In this document: in pieces, positions 21,887 through 34,430 of the stretch | Layout of the letters: every line of letters starts with the position of its first letter | Numbering within the stretch: the first letter of the stretch is position 1 | Assembly (NCBI GenBank): GCA_030077755.1 | Contig: JAQJZZ010000004.1 | Coordinates: forward strand, 1,984,001 to 2,048,000 | Direction of reading: 5' to 3' | From: Filosporella fistucella | Lineage: Eukaryota > Ascomycota > Leotiomycetes > Helotiales | DNA: 64,000 bases | The notes under the pieces: model-generated | Database searches by the model: none | What the model was told of the DNA's origin: nothing | Seen by the model: only the letters and a program-made list of their open reading frames with translations | Program-made: the position numbers and the translations under genes

Positions 21887-22927
21887 GTTTAGGTGCTATT
21901 GAGATTGAGCGAATAGACGAGGTTGCTTGCCTGCAGGTGGAAAATTTGGAGTTTGAGATTCGGCAAAGCGATAGATAAAAATGTTTTCGAAGAAGTTGGA
22001 CATGAAAACAAAATGAGTTAGTATCGCAAAGGTGTGTTCGAGGTTGCCAAGTGAAGATGTACTGTACTTGGAGAATTTTCTACTCCGCATGCTCAGCGTA
22101 ACGTTGTTTCCGGCAGAATCTAAGGCAATAATAAGAGAGTTCCATGTTTTGTTTCGCCCAGCATTATATTCAATATTTTAGTTATTGTGAACTAGATTTC
22201 GCACTCCCTGGATCCGTAATTTTATTCTCAAAATGGTCGACCTGCAGCGGATCCTCTTACAAGTACAAGATCCCTCGCTTGCACCCCCTATTATCACCCG
22301 GCAAATCTCCGTCGGTAGTCCTCTACAGGATAAATAAATCCGGGGAAACCCTGAACATATCACCAACTCTGCTGTGCCTCACCCATCAGCCGCCTCGGGA
22401 TTTTAATCTGGGGGTTTCCCGCGGCTTAATCGCGCACACCCATCTGATCTCATCTCCAACAATCCCTATTAAGCTAAAGGTAGATCTCCCCATTTAGCCA
22501 TCTCTAATGCAAGGTCCCGATCCACGGAAGCAGATCACCCTCTTCCAGAAAAGTCTTGTTTCAATCTCGCTTCTAGGATTCTCCGCATAAGACTTTATTC
22601 GCATGTTCAGGCGGAGGGAAAAGTGAACGGGATAGAGTGGTTTTGGACGTTTTTGGTGGGGAAGCGAGATGGAATGGTGAGGTGAGTGGATAGGATGGTT
22701 GTTCCAAACGAGTTGGTTTCCTGGTTTCAGGAATATGAAGTGAACGTCCCATATTACTTACGATGGAATAGGATTTGGAGTACGTATATCCATGTACCAC
22801 TTCGTTTCTTCCAGAAAGAAACATTAAAGATCTCCTCTTCCCGTCCCATCTCCATTCTCTACCTTAAACCCACTCCACCCTATCAATCACAAGGACCATT
22901 TCCAATCTCTTCCCCCAGAAATTCAAA
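21887..22927. other. Intergenic region
   Basis: About 1 kb with short open frames lacking domain features. It should include the promoter of the small secreted protein at 22928, downstream of a pyrimidine-rich stretch (about 22820-22920) typical of fungal leaders. Confidence 0.5.
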
Positions 22928-23239
22928 ATGGTTTCCCTCATCCTCGCTTTGTCCATCCTCTCAGTAGCTAGCGCTCAAGCACTGAACTGTACACTCAAGG
23001 GCTACGACGTTGGCAAGAACCCCGCCTTTTATTTCAACAACTCCACTATCTCCTCCGCCACAGCATGCAAATCAGCTTGCACAGCACAAACAGTAGCACC
23101 TGCAAAATGTGCTAGCTTCGCATTCGGAACACCTGCGACGGGACCGGTGTGCTTGTTGTACAATGTGACGGTTACTGGGAATGTGTTGCCGGTACCAAGT
23201 AGTAATTACACTTTCTATGATGCCGGATGTCCACTGTAA
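22928..23239 (+). CDS. Small secreted cysteine-rich protein, 103 aa
   Basis: An intronless frame with a signal peptide cut near ASAQA (about residue 18). The mature protein of about 85 aa has six cysteines (LNC, ACK, ACT, KCA, VCL, GCP) and several N-glycosylation sequons. The pattern A-C-K-x2-C....C.SF.F......C.LY recalls PAN/apple-like adhesion folds, but the match is too weak to name. A pyrimidine-rich leader precedes the ATG. A surface or effector role is inference only. Confidence 0.8.
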   Translation: MVSLILALSILSVASAQALNCTLKGYDVGKNPAFYFNNSTISSATACKSACTAQTVAPAKCASFAFGTPATGPVCLLYNVTVTGNVLPVPSSNYTFYDAGCPL

Positions 23240-24154
23240 GGAATGGATGACTTTAGACCGAGTAGGATGTTATGTAGGTCTAACATTGGCCCGTTGCTTT
23301 TTGTGGAGAAACAAAACTGATTTGAGATAGAAATGGAGGAGAATGCAGGAGTTGCAAATGTTCAGAAAAAGGGGACGGCCAAGAGGTTGTGGATGACAAA
23401 AGACGAATCAGTAGTGCCTGCTGCTGTTTTAAAAGGGACGGAATTATCTCGCTATTGTATATAAATTTGGAGAAAAAAAGAATGTATATATGTTGACGAC
23501 GTAACATGCGGGTTTGACCTGAATTTCTTGTCACTAGCAAGAATTCAATCGTCCTGATCTCTACAAAACGTGAACTTTCAATCTTCCCAGCTATAGCCGT
23601 GACTTTGGTGAACGACACCATATATTTTCTGCAAGTTGATGTCCATTCTCGTGAAACGGTAAGAAAACTTCAACAGAACCCCAACTCGAACTTTCACCGC
23701 TTCCCCCCCACTTTCGCATCCGAACTCTTCGTGTACCGAAAAATTAATCAGACCTCGCATTCGTACCTGATGGTTCCTGCACATATTTCTCGGTAGGCAG
23801 GGAGCTACCCTCCTAAAATTTACGATAACAGATATATGATAACAGTGAGAGCGTTCTCGAAGTGTTGGCATGCGGCGTGCCCCGCAGATACCACATCACC
23901 GGGAAACCCGAAAATGGGGTTGATCGAATGAAAATGTTCCATTTTCGGTGCCGGATCCTTGGAATTGTTCAATCAATTGGCCAATCGATCATGATAGCTG
24001 ATAAGGATGCTGGTATTGGATGCTCGAGTCAGGTGTATCCTGGTTTATGGGCAAGTGATTGAGAAGCAAGCTTAAATTTAAGTATATAAGGTTGTTTCTG
24101 AAACCCAAATTTCGATATTTTTACTCCGAACTACCTATTTTTGCGTATTTCAAA
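23240..24154. other. Intergenic region
   Basis: About 0.9 kb with no recognisable coding signal. It includes the promoter of the deaminase-like gene. Confidence 0.5.
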
Positions 24155-25084
24155 ATGTCTCTCCTCAATTTATTCACTGCCCTGACTCTATTCATCTCGT
24201 CAGCAACAGCTGGCTTGACGATAGCCAACGATGATCAGAACATGAGTGGATTGACTGTCAACTCAATCCCATATAGTACTCGTGTGAAGTACATGCGTTT
24301 AGTAAGTTCAAAACCCCAAATACCCGAGTATCTTCCATTCTTACCAAGTGTACAGGCGAACGAGGCACTTTTCAATCAATCTGGAGCATGTCCATTCGCT
24401 GCATATGGCACCATCATCGTGAACCACACTTCGGATGAAATCGTCTGTCAAGGTGCTAATTTCAGGACTGGTGATCCGACGTGCGTTATCTTCCACTTTC
24501 TAACATTGATCATATACTCATAATTCATTCAGCATCCATGGCGAAATTTCAGCAATCAATGCCTGCACGGCAGTTTTCGCAGCCAAGAACATGACGCCAA
24601 CCCAAATATACGCAGCCTGGGGTCAGCTCTCAATCTACACGAATGCAGAATCCTGTCCCATGTGTGCAAGTGCAATTCGATGGTCTGGATTCAAAGGTAT
24701 ATCTCCCACTCCCACGCTCCTCGCCTGCAAAGTAATCAGCACCTGGAAGATTTCACTAACAGAATATAGAATATATCTATGGTACCACGATCCAACACAA
24801 CTACAATGTCGGCTGGGGCGTCATGACCATGTCTTCTTATGATATCTTCCAGCAGAGTAGACAATTACCTGGGTATCAGACAAGTATGCTTGGACAGATC
24901 CTGATGAATGAGACAGACCCTTTGTTTTCGTGGCAGTATAATGAGGTACGTTCCCGACTCCTAGTAGATAGAAAGCTAATGCTGATGAATGTAGTCTTAC
25001 CCATGCCCAAATGGTTGTCAAAGACATTATAGCCCTAGCAGAGGGTATCAAAGCTGTTTTGCGCCGAATGCTACGGTGACTTAG
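24155..25084 (+). CDS. Secreted cytidine/guanine-deaminase-like protein
   Basis: Five exons (24155-24301, 24356-24480, 24533-24696, 24770-24945, 24995-25084) give 233 aa. A signal peptide (about residues 1-20, ending SSATAG) precedes a zinc-dependent deaminase domain. Zinc ligand His93 and catalytic Glu95 lie in the HGE motif, and Cys132/Cys135 lie in SCPMC, where the usual Pro before the first Cys is Ser. Residues preceding HGE (G.I.VN...I..G.N) fit the CMP/dCMP and guanine deaminase fold. The family normally acts inside cells on free bases or nucleotides, so a secreted member suggests extracellular purine or pyrimidine scavenging. Four further cysteines in the last ~60 residues agree with an oxidising environment. 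Confidence 0.85.
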
Positions 25085-26611
25085 GTGGAATGGAGAGTGG
25101 GAGGTGGGGAAAGGTGTGAGGTGAGGCCGGAGGAGTGACAATATGGGCGATGAGATTGACAGAGAATATGCATATAGTGCAAAGTAATATAGGTAATCTA
25201 GACATGAGTTGCTGAGAAGAAGCCTCAAAGGGGAATCTCCAGACGAAATTATTGATATATCATGTGATTAGCATGGCGGCTAAACCACTAAATCGGTTCA
25301 TTCCGGAACGACTACACACGTTTTGGAAGCCCCAAATCCTAGCTACCATGATCTGGGTAGCATGTGCCGTACTTGTAGCCTCTCTGCGAGGAAAGAAAAC
25401 TTAGAACGCTGGCTAGGTCACCTGATCTTGCCTCCCGCTTCCCTGGCATGGTATCCAAAACTGCAGGTTTCCTTCTCCAGCATCAATAACCAGCAAAATA
25501 CATCTTCCTAGAAAATTCGACAACATATCTAGCGAACATCGAGTGGTGAGAATGCCCATGGCACTGTGGGTGACCATCAGTGTGCTTCAGAGCACTAGGG
25601 AAGCATCCGTCCAACATATTCTTCTGACGCGTCGAGGAGGCTCGCAACACACTTATCTTACGCGTTGAATGCCGTGGTTTTTAGTAATTAAAAGTATCAG
25701 ACTATCATGATTGATTCCCCAGAAGTATTTTCCGACTACTCTGAAATTTGAGCAAGCGTCTTTCAGGGTCACATGACCATAGAGATATCTGAAGGGAAGT
25801 CTATATGCTTTCAAAAGGATCGTATTTCCATGTATCTGCATCTCTGTTGCCAAACGGCTTTATAATTCGATACTTCAATTCACGCGCCTCGATCTTTTGT
25901 AATCGTAACCAACAATTTGCTTCCTCACAAGCAGTGCATTGTGACCTACCAAGGTACAAGCACCCCTTTTTCTAGCTGTGAACAAAGTGCCAAGTCCGGG
26001 ACCTGCTTCTCTATTGTGAGATAAAACAACATTACTACTGTCAAGGTGGACGTTCCACTCTTTCTCCTTGAAAAACGCCAATCACTGACGTCTTCGAACC
26101 CAGACTCTTGGGTCCAGTTCAGAACGGTGCAAAATGAAGACTCTGGACAATTTCCAGCTCGACTCATGACGCCCAGAAAAACATCCACTTATCTCTATCC
26201 AATAGTAACTTCGTTGTTCTTCCAATTGCCTTTTTCTTCAGCAGTAAAAATGATGGGCGGATCTCGCTATATATCCTCGCAATGATGTGATATCTTGGCA
26301 CCCGGCAGCCAGTTCTTGGGGTCCCCATATTGACGAACTTTGATCCTTTTTGACAGCCGATGCTGCAAAATTTTGAGAGGAAAATAGAGATCGAGAGAAA
26401 TACCAAGAACCAAGAGATAAGGTTTTCAAAGTCATGAATTGGCACGCAGGTTTTGATGATGTTTTCTTCTAGTTGGGAGAACAGTCTCTTGGCAAGGGAG
26501 CAGGATGCGGTTGTTTGCAGATATATAAAGATATGCCACTGGCTCTGGGTTACTTTCTTTCATCATTGAAACTTCGGAAATTCTCATTACCTTTATCATT
26601 CTTCAGCAAAA
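25085..26611. other. Long intergenic region
   Basis: About 1.5 kb without a supportable gene. Short frames lack domains and exon continuity. The last ~100 bases include a TATA-like element before the transporter gene. Confidence 0.5.
26522..26529 (+). promoter_or_regulatory. TATA-like element before MFS gene
   Basis: TATATAAA lies 90 nt upstream of the ATG at 26612, a typical fungal distance once a short leader is allowed for. Function is inferred. Confidence 0.4.
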
Positions 26612-28759
26612 ATGGCTCCAATTCTATCTGATTCTCCCAAAGATTATGACGAGAAAGTTGCTATTGATCCAAACATCCCACCTTCTGAGCTAATGACCGA
26701 CTCTAATTCTACTCATGATTCCGATACAGAGAAGGCAGCTCCAGAGTACGGATCTGGAACCGACCATATCTTCGCCAATGAACAAGTTGCCGAGTATTGG
26801 GTCGGAGTGTACGAGAAGGCAAGGTACGAAGGACGACACAGATTTGACCCGACCTTGACTTGGAGTGCAGATGAGGAGAAGAAGTTGAGACGGAAGGTAT
26901 ATTGTGCCTTCTGAAAACTAGGTTGAAACGAAACGAATTTTGTTAATACTTGTCGATCACAGATTGATTTCCGCATCATTACCTGGGCTTGGGCAATGTT
27001 TATGGCTTTGGATTTGAATCGAAGGAACATCAACCGAGGTGAATCTGCTCGGACACTTCTCTCTTGAGTATCACTGACAGTCAAAATAGCTATCACCGAC
27101 CGAATGCTTCCTGAGCTTGGCATGAACACGAACGATTTTAATTACGGACAGACTATCTTCCTCATCTCCTTCCTATGTGCAGAACTACCTTCTGGACTTA
27201 TCTCGAAGAAAGTTGGTCCTGATCTGTAAGTGAAAAGAGACGACACTCTCGAGGATAGTCTCTAACATCGACAGATGGATTCCTTTTCTTATTGTTGCTT
27301 GGTCTATAATTTCTGCTTCCCAAGCAGCACTAAGCAACAAGACTGGATACTACGTCTGTAGAAGTCTTCTTGGCCTCTTGATGGGAGGTTTTATTGTAAA
27401 ATAAAAGCCCCCACAAAAGTTAAAGCTTCACTGACATATTACTTCAGCCTGATACCGTTCTGTATTTGACCTATTGGTATAAAAGCAATGAGCTGCCTAC
27501 CCGGTTGGCTTGGTTCTGGACTGTGTTGAGCTCCTGCAACATGTAATTTCCACTTCGTATCATTTCTGAGAGGTGAGCTAATCATCAGGTAGCCTGGGCT
27601 CGCTCATAGCAGCTGGAGTACTACAAATGCGTGGCATCAGAGGCTGGTCTGGCTGGCAATGGCTGTGAGTCATTTTCTTGTCTATCGATTCCCTGCCATC
27701 TGCTGACAGTATCAGTTTTCTCATCGAAGGTGTGATCACTGGCACAATCGGCATCGCATCCTGGGTCATGATGCCCCCTTCTCCCTGCCAGACCAAGGGC
27801 CGTGGGCGAGGCAAGAAAGGATGGTTCACTGAAAGGGAAGAGAAAATCATGGTGAATCGCTTGTTGAGAGACGATCCATCAAAAGGTGACATGAACAATC
27901 GACAAGCTGTTGGCTTGAGTGGTCTGATCAAATCGTTCTCTGATTTCGATCTCTGGCCAACTTACTTGGTGAGAGGAAACCCTGCACACATCCAGACATA
28001 CATGCTGACACTATCAGATCGGACTCGTAGCCTATATTCCACCGCAACCTGTCGGAACATACCTTAGTCTTATCCTTCGGGAACTGGGGTTCAGTACCTT
28101 CAACGCCAATTTACTCGCAATCCCATCTCAGTTCATGTTCCTCGTCAACGTCAGTACCCTCCCCCTCAAAACCTTCGACTCCTTGCTAATAATATCAGCT
28201 CCTGATACTCACTAAAGTCTCTCAATACTTCAAAGAACGCTCCATCGTGTCTTCATCATCTAACATCTGGATTTTCCCTTGGCTAGTGGGCCTCGTCACT
28301 CTATCACCAAACGCTAATTTATGGCTTCGCTACGCACTACTCACCGGTCTACTCTCTTATCCATACTGCCACGCCATTCTCGTAGCTTGGAACTCGAAGA
28401 ACTCTAACTCTGTCCGAACTCGAGCCGTAAGTGCCGCATTGTACAATATGTTCGTACAAAGTGGGAATATCGTTGCCACGAATATTTATCGAGAAGATGA
28501 TAAGCCACTTTGTGAGTTCGCGACAATCTTCTCCATCGCGCACCTGCTAATTGACCTAGACCGACGTGGAAATAAGATCTTGCTTGGAATTTGTTGTTTT
28601 AATATTCTTCTATTTTATCTTGTGAAGCTTTATTACGTATTGAGAAACAAGAGCAGAGATAAGGTCTGGAATGCTATGTCAGCGGAGGAGAAGGTGAATT
28701 ATGTTGCGACGACTAAAGATGAGGGGGCAAAGCGTCTGGATTTCAGATTTGCTCATTAA
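26612..28759 (+). CDS. MFS transporter, anion:cation symporter (ACS) type
   Basis: Ten exons (26612-26896, 26963-27038, 27090-27225, 27275-27395, 27448-27542, 27593-27664, 27716-27968, 28018-28149, 28199-28511, 28560-28759) give 560 aa. A long acidic cytoplasmic N-terminus is followed by about 12 membrane helices. Family marks are a LDLNRRNINRA motif after helix 1 (LDR.N-like), FLIEG before helix 6, and NIYREDDKPLYRRGN near the C-terminus. That arrangement is typical of the allantoate/pantothenate/nicotinate permease group. It probably imports a carboxylate or vitamin at the plasma membrane; the substrate is not predictable. The last 48-nt intron has no stop and a multiple of three, so retention would keep the frame. 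Confidence 0.88.
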
Positions 28760-29808
28760 GTTTCTTAAGGGACTGATAGGCACATCATTCGAAGATGAAT
28801 GAAAAATATGAGGACAGGGTAGAGAATGTTTGGGGTCAAAGCATATCATCTTGTTATAGCTTGGATTCCTCGACAATATATCAGCTTGAGGAACGCATCT
28901 TCCCTGTGCCCAACACAGAGCCCCTTCGTGAATAAGAAAAGAAAGGTTTAAAAAGTTCCCTCGTTGTTCTTTTCACCTCATACATTTATTTTCTTCGAGA
29001 TTTCTACCTTGAAGGCGCAGGACTGCTCTAAGAAAAATCTGGTTCCATCACATGACATCTCATTCCTCATGACTTCCCACCCAGAATGATGTATTTTACT
29101 ACCATCAATATGAGCGAGCTCATCTCACCAACTTATCCATTTACCTAAATTTCGGTCCTCCATTCCGAGATATCCTGAAAGCAAGCTTTGAAATCAGGCA
29201 CAACAAAAACCCACCCGAAGCACATACAGCCTGACGGATAATACACCCCCATATGAAAAACAAATAATCCCGCTATAGTGCTGCGAAGTTTGTCAGCCTT
29301 GTACATAGTGCAACAACTCAAAGCTTGTACCGTGTATGTATATTGACTAATGAGTGAAGCACAGCTTGAAAGAATGGTATACAGGTGTAGCATCGTCGGC
29401 CGACGCCGAGTGATGGCTGATATTAAATTCATGTGAGGAGGGTGGTAATGATGTGAGATATGATTAAAGAATACAAGGTTCTCGTACGAGAGAGATTTTA
29501 AGGCCTGCTGGATCACACTTTTGTCGTAAATTTATAGTAAGAGGCTTGCGGTGTGCATGTCTCCTTGTGTTCAGCTGTAGCGGGGATGAGGAAAAGGCAA
29601 GACAGAAACAACGCAGTGTGTGATGAGACCTTTTCTTGTGATATATAGATGGAGCCTCGCTGAGAGTATATAATGCATCTGTATTTCTCAGTTGCCTGTG
29701 TGGTTATCCTTCGGAGCTCAAAGCCATTTTGGACTACAGTCACAATTATCCAACTTCTTTCGCTGCCGTCTACCTGACCAAGATTCACCTCCCTCATTTT
29801 CATTCACA
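28760..29808. other. Intergenic region
   Basis: About 1 kb with no supported gene. It includes the promoter of the secreted protein at 29809. Confidence 0.5.
29667..29673 (+). promoter_or_regulatory. TATA-like element before secreted-protein gene
   Basis: TATATAA lies 142 nt upstream of the ATG at 29809. Function is inferred from position and sequence only. Confidence 0.35.
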
Positions 29809-30431
29809 ATGCAACTCACGCAGATCTTCACCACTGCTTTCTTCCTAGCAACAGCCATTGCTAGTCCTCTCGCCGAGAGCAATGCCAACACCAAGCTAGC
29901 GAAGAGAGCGGAAGGAATCCATCTCGTGAATTGTGCAAATAGATACTCTGCCGTCGTCGTACGTTCTCTTCACTTCCATCCCTTCCTCATAATCGCTCTC
30001 GTAACTCATAAGATATAGTACTGCTCCAACGACTCAGATTGTAACTTCTTTCCCGGCTCTGGTAACCAATGTCTCCCCACCAATGGTGGCTTGCAAACGT
30101 GGGAAGGAGGGAATCAAAAATGCACGTTCCCTGGTACGGGAACTACATTCAGTTGGAATATTGCTTCCAATGCACAATCTCAGAAAGACTATACGCGGGT
30201 TGGGTTAGTGTTTTCCACTTCGCAGCAGAAGGTGGTTGGCAGGATCGAGCTAACAAGGAAGGATAGGAGCGGTGATAATGGTTTCCATAAATTCAACATT
30301 TTCAAAGATGATAAACATGTGATGTATACTGATGGGAATGGAAATAAATGCTCTAGTATTTATTACTGTTTGGATGTAAGTCTCTCCCTTATGATCTAGC
30401 GACGTAGAGATACTGAGGGTTATAGGCTTGA
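29809..30431 (+). CDS. Secreted protein with Kex2-like propeptide site, 170 aa
   Basis: Three exons (29809-29958, 30019-30375, 30426-30431) give 170 aa. A signal peptide (about 1-19) is followed by a short propeptide ending in KLAKR, a Kex2-type cleavage site, so the mature protein would start near residue 35. The mature part has seven cysteines, with YCSNDSDCNFFPGSGNQC clustered at its start. The last exon is only two codons (Ala, stop) after a 50-nt intron; without it the frame would run ten codons further to a TAG. No family is recognised. An extracellular effector-like or wall-associated role is inference. Confidence 0.75.
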
Positions 30432-30597
30432 TTCTGGGAGCATAGAGAAAAAATCAGGAAGAAGTAGAAATCGAATAGATTGAGAGAAGCAGACTCAGAA
30501 TTCAATAACTGACTTGATAAACGTTCAAAATGGCATTTTCTTCATGTGACTGGAGACTCACTATTACCATTATCTTATCAGCAAATCATCCCATACA

Positions 30598-32104
30598 TTA
30601 CCTTCGACGTTCCCTCATTTCAGTAGCATCTAACTCCACCGGCTGCATCCCTAGCCCTCCATCCATTTCCACCGGTGGACTCCTCCCATCCAGTTCCCCT
30701 GGATCACGCGTGGCATTTAATTCCATTTTTAATCCATTCCCATCCATTTCTCTCTTCACGCCACTACCATCCATTTCCCCACCTATCGTATTTCCTCCTC
30801 CCAGTTCCTGCGGCTGAGCCGTTCTTCGTTGTTTCCTGCGTCGGAAAAACCAGATAAGGAAGGCGGCAAGACCGAGGAGAAACACTACGGGAATGACGAC
30901 GCTTATTGCTACTATGGCACCTGTGGAAAGACCAGAGGATGGTGAGGATGAGGATGACGAAGACGGAGATGGAGATGAGGTGGATGCCCGGGGAATAAAG
31001 GAGGGGATGGAAGTATTGGTGCGGTCGAGGAGGCTGCACAGCTCTGATTAGATCCGATTTATCTTGATTGTTCCAGATAGCTCTGATTTCCGGAGGGGGG
31101 TGTATCATACCTATCAAGCACATGTATAACTCCATTCGTAATCAAATAGTCTGTCCCAATAACTTTCGCAGAATTTACATAAACATCTGCTCCATTTCTC
31201 GTAATTGTCAAATTACTTCCCTGTACCGTCCGCATATTCGTGCCATTCACCAGATCTGGACTATATAGGACTGCATTAGATATGATGTGATAATTGAATA
31301 AGTCCGTGAGCCCTTGGGCCGAGAGATTCGTGGACATATTGTTGAACGTCGCAAGTGCTTGTGCAGTATTGGGCAGCAAAAAGGTCAGATTCGGAGTCGT
31401 GGTTATGTTATTTACGTAGCCGATGAGACCTGTATCATTGACAGTTAAGAACTGTAAATCACCGTGAATCAGTTTCTGCTTTCCAACTTCTGAAAATTTA
31501 GGAAGGACGAGGTGGGTAGGCTCACATTGGCTCGATTTAGAATAGCAATGAAGAAATCAAGACCTGCTTGCGCCGTGACAGTGACCAGCGGCAGCGGTAT
31601 TTTCAATACTGAACTGACGATTTGTATCAAACCCCCTAAACAAATGATGTCTTTCGTCACAATCGTAGTTGCTGTTTTATTGTTTGAAAAAATCTCTTGC
31701 TGACCATTCGTTCGCACCAATTCAACTCGTTGTCCAGGAGGGTTGATCGTGACATTTTGATAGCTCGCATTTTTCAGATTCGTCGATACAAACTGTGGAC
31801 TTTCAGTGATAGAGACTGTGGGGTAGCTGCCATTTAAAAGGTGGTATTGTATTGTCGCTTCGATCATGTCCCTTGATTGATTCCCCCATTGTCGAAATGC
31901 GTCATTTGTAGGCGCCAAGAACGTAAATTGATTTGAGGTGGAGAAGAGATTCGATAGCTTTGTCGATGAATTAATGTAGGAGTTCAGTGTAGAAAGATCT
32001 GAATTTTGTTGGATAGTGGAGATCAAAGAAGCGCCATTTTGAGCCATCGAGGGAACCACACAGTCAAGGAAAAATGTAAATGCAAGAATTTTTCCAAAAT
32101 GCAT
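30598..32104 (-). CDS. Fasciclin (FAS1) two-domain membrane glycoprotein
   Basis: Three exons (31526-32104, 31111-31451, 30598-31033) give 451 aa. A signal peptide (about 1-21) precedes two FAS1 domains (about 25-190 and 195-306). FAS1 marks are TFLAPTNDAFRQ and YHLLNG in the first, and LLPNTAQAL, YHII and NGVIHVLD in the second, with many N-glycosylation sites. A Ser/Pro stalk, one transmembrane helix (about 344-366) and a basic stop-transfer RRRKQRR follow. The cytosolic tail has repeated E-L/M-D-G/A units. FAS1 proteins mediate adhesion to matrix or wall components; here a surface adhesion or signalling role is inferred. Confidence 0.9.
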
Positions 32105-33503
32105 TTGCGGAAGAGCCCTCCCGTTATCTTGTGGAAAAGGTCGAGGTAGCAGCTATAAGCTGCGTTCCAGTACCGTTGTGATTATATCCGCGTATATGGA
32201 GTGTTCTCCGGTCCCCACTTCCCAGTCTTCCCCCAAGTGTCGTTTCCCCAGTGTCTTAAAATCAAAGTCAGCAATTTTGCACCACTCACGATATTTTGGG
32301 CCATATATTTGCAGGGGAGAGCCAATCATATACCTGGCGTCGTATTATCAGGTCCAACATTTGTGACGGATATACCCATGCTGCAGAATCTAAGTGCGGC
32401 CGAGCCTCAAAACGGGAAGGTCTTCTGAGCTGGGTGAGAGCGGCAAAACACATGCTGACAGCCGGAGCAAGTTATTGGAGAGACGGAGAAAGCTAGGACG
32501 GAGATGCATGAAATATTCCATTTCAGGTGAAGCACGTTCAGGATCGTCAACAAATAGCCAGGGCCCTGGTAGCGGCAGAGAGATGGGAACTGAGATCGTG
32601 AGGCGGGCCGCAATCCTTCGAGATACTCGGGACACTTATAACGTAAAAGGCGTCCTTAGACCAAACAAAGCGTAGTTATCATCTTCTGCCGCATCTTTTA
32701 CTTATAAGAAACTCGACTTTCGTGGTAGTATATCTGAACTGAAAGTTATATCATGTTCATGCATCCGGACGTCCAAGATTTAAGCGAGCTCCGTCCTAAT
32801 TCAAAACAGGTTAAATTGAGGAGATTGCCTCGGCCAGAGAGTTCACCCCTGAAGAATCAACTTCTACCATAAGCGCCCTGATAAGATCTTGGCTATCATT
32901 TGTTTCTACCTTCGTAGCTGCAACCGAAGTTCAAATTCATCTTGAGTAGGTACCTATGTATTTAATGAACTTTTATAATTATGTTTCATGATGTGCATTT
33001 CAGATCGTCTACACAGCTCTATTAGTCTGCAAAATGAGTCTGGCATTGTTAGTTACCACCGATGTACAGAGAGCATTTGCGAATTTTGTCCCTCTCGGTC
33101 AATATGCTCCACTATTTTTATGTTATCTCGGGTCGGGAAGGGTGTTTGTCTCATGGTAGAGAGAGGAACAAGGACCCTCTTCCAGCCGCCATTTCACTCG
33201 AGGCAAAAGCATATATAGCGGTATCAAATTAAATAGGCCAGGATGTAGCGCTTCAACTTGCACATTTCATAAATATATACAAGTATGGTCCTTCCTCTCC
33301 TCTCCTTTTTATCTCACCAATGATAAATACAGCATCAAGCCACCCTTTCCACCAAAATTGATATCAGCAAGAAAAAAAGAGAACAAGCACCACACTATAA
33401 CAGCCGTGGATAGCGATGAGAAATCGGCTCAAATAGCCCCAAATTGACAGCAATACATCCTCAACATTTTCTCCCCCAAGGAACCCCTCACTGTGGCAGC
33501 CCT
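32105..33503. other. Long intergenic region
   Basis: About 1.4 kb between the start of the FAS1 gene and the stop of the next minus-strand gene. Overlapping short frames at 32200-32670 occur in several frames on both strands, and none reads as a protein family. Confidence 0.45.
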
Positions 33504-34430
33504 CTAATACATGACACCACTGCCAACACATCGAGCAATGGGGTAAGTATCCCTCTGGCAAGTAACAATGGCGCCTTGCACCCAGTTCAATCCACTCCAG
33601 CTACCTTGATAATGGTTATCAGCAGTGAAAGTCGAAGTCGTCGTCATGGATCCAACACAACCCTCGAGAGTTCGTCCCTGGCGTCTAGTAACTCTTGGGT
33701 TGGAAACAACCATGGCCCATTTGTTAGCGGCGACACCGAAAGTATAACCGGTTGCGTAATTGGAGGTCCAAGTTTTGGTGTAAGAAATAGACACGGTTTC
33801 TTCGAGATAATCTTTGACGAGTGCCACTTTCGTGGCGCTGGTGACCCCGATGGAGTCTGCGACGCTGTAGCCAGCAGTGACGGTAACGAGTGTGCGGCCG
33901 GTGCTGTCGCCTCGAAGAGCAGAAGACTATTAATAGTTAGTATGTAACTATCAGGATCATGGACATTTGCAACTTGCCATAGGCACATCCCAATCTAGAA
34001 AATTGGTGGTTGAGGTTATCTGAACTGCTTGATACCAAGTGCATCGAGCATCGATGGGTGAGGTTCCATTTCCATCATCAATGATTTTGATTTCTCCATC
34101 AGTAGTGCCGTTGGTGGGGTGGAAGGTGGGCGTCGTGGCATTGACGTTGTAAAGGTCATCAGCTTCAAGCATAGCCTTGTAGACGTCTTTATGGACAGCC
34201 TCCAAACGGCCATTACCATACAAGAGGACTTCCCATGGTTGGATTACACGAGGGTGAGTCTCGTTGCCCAAAACTGCACCTGTTTCATAGGTTCCAGTGA
34301 GGTTCTTGGAGAAAATTCCCGCCTCAGTGAGGGATGGGCGAGTGCTTCGAACTTCTGGAACAGATGCCATGGGAATAGCACTGACGAGAGTGCCGGCTGC
34401 AACGAGCAACGTGGTGATGGATGATAACAT
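33504..34430 (-). CDS. Conserved fungal secreted protein, 291 aa
   Basis: Two exons (33978-34430, 33504-33926) give 291 aa. The signal peptide ends near VSAIP (about residue 19). The mature N-terminal part is variable, with N-glycosylation sites. The C-terminal half has the pattern seen in a widespread secreted fungal family of unknown function: DWDV, RGDSTGRT, a long sheet-rich stretch, TW...Y..GYTF, VVSNPRVTRR, GCVGS and a closing CQ.DTYPIARCVG. The intron appears to use a GCAAGT donor at 33977, because only that junction restores the conserved frame; the acceptor follows a perfect TACTAAC branch site. Function is unknown. Confidence 0.82.
33927..33977 (-). other. GC-AG intron
   Basis: This 51-nt minus-strand intron begins GCAAGT, the favoured form of a GC donor, contains TACTAAC and ends ATAG. 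Exon phase 0 on both sides matches the conserved family frame, and no GT donor nearby does. Confidence 0.75.

Noticed and set aside
32200..32675. Overlapping open frames on both strands
   Set aside because: Several frames are open at once, none has a domain, signal peptide or splice continuity, and they conflict with each other.
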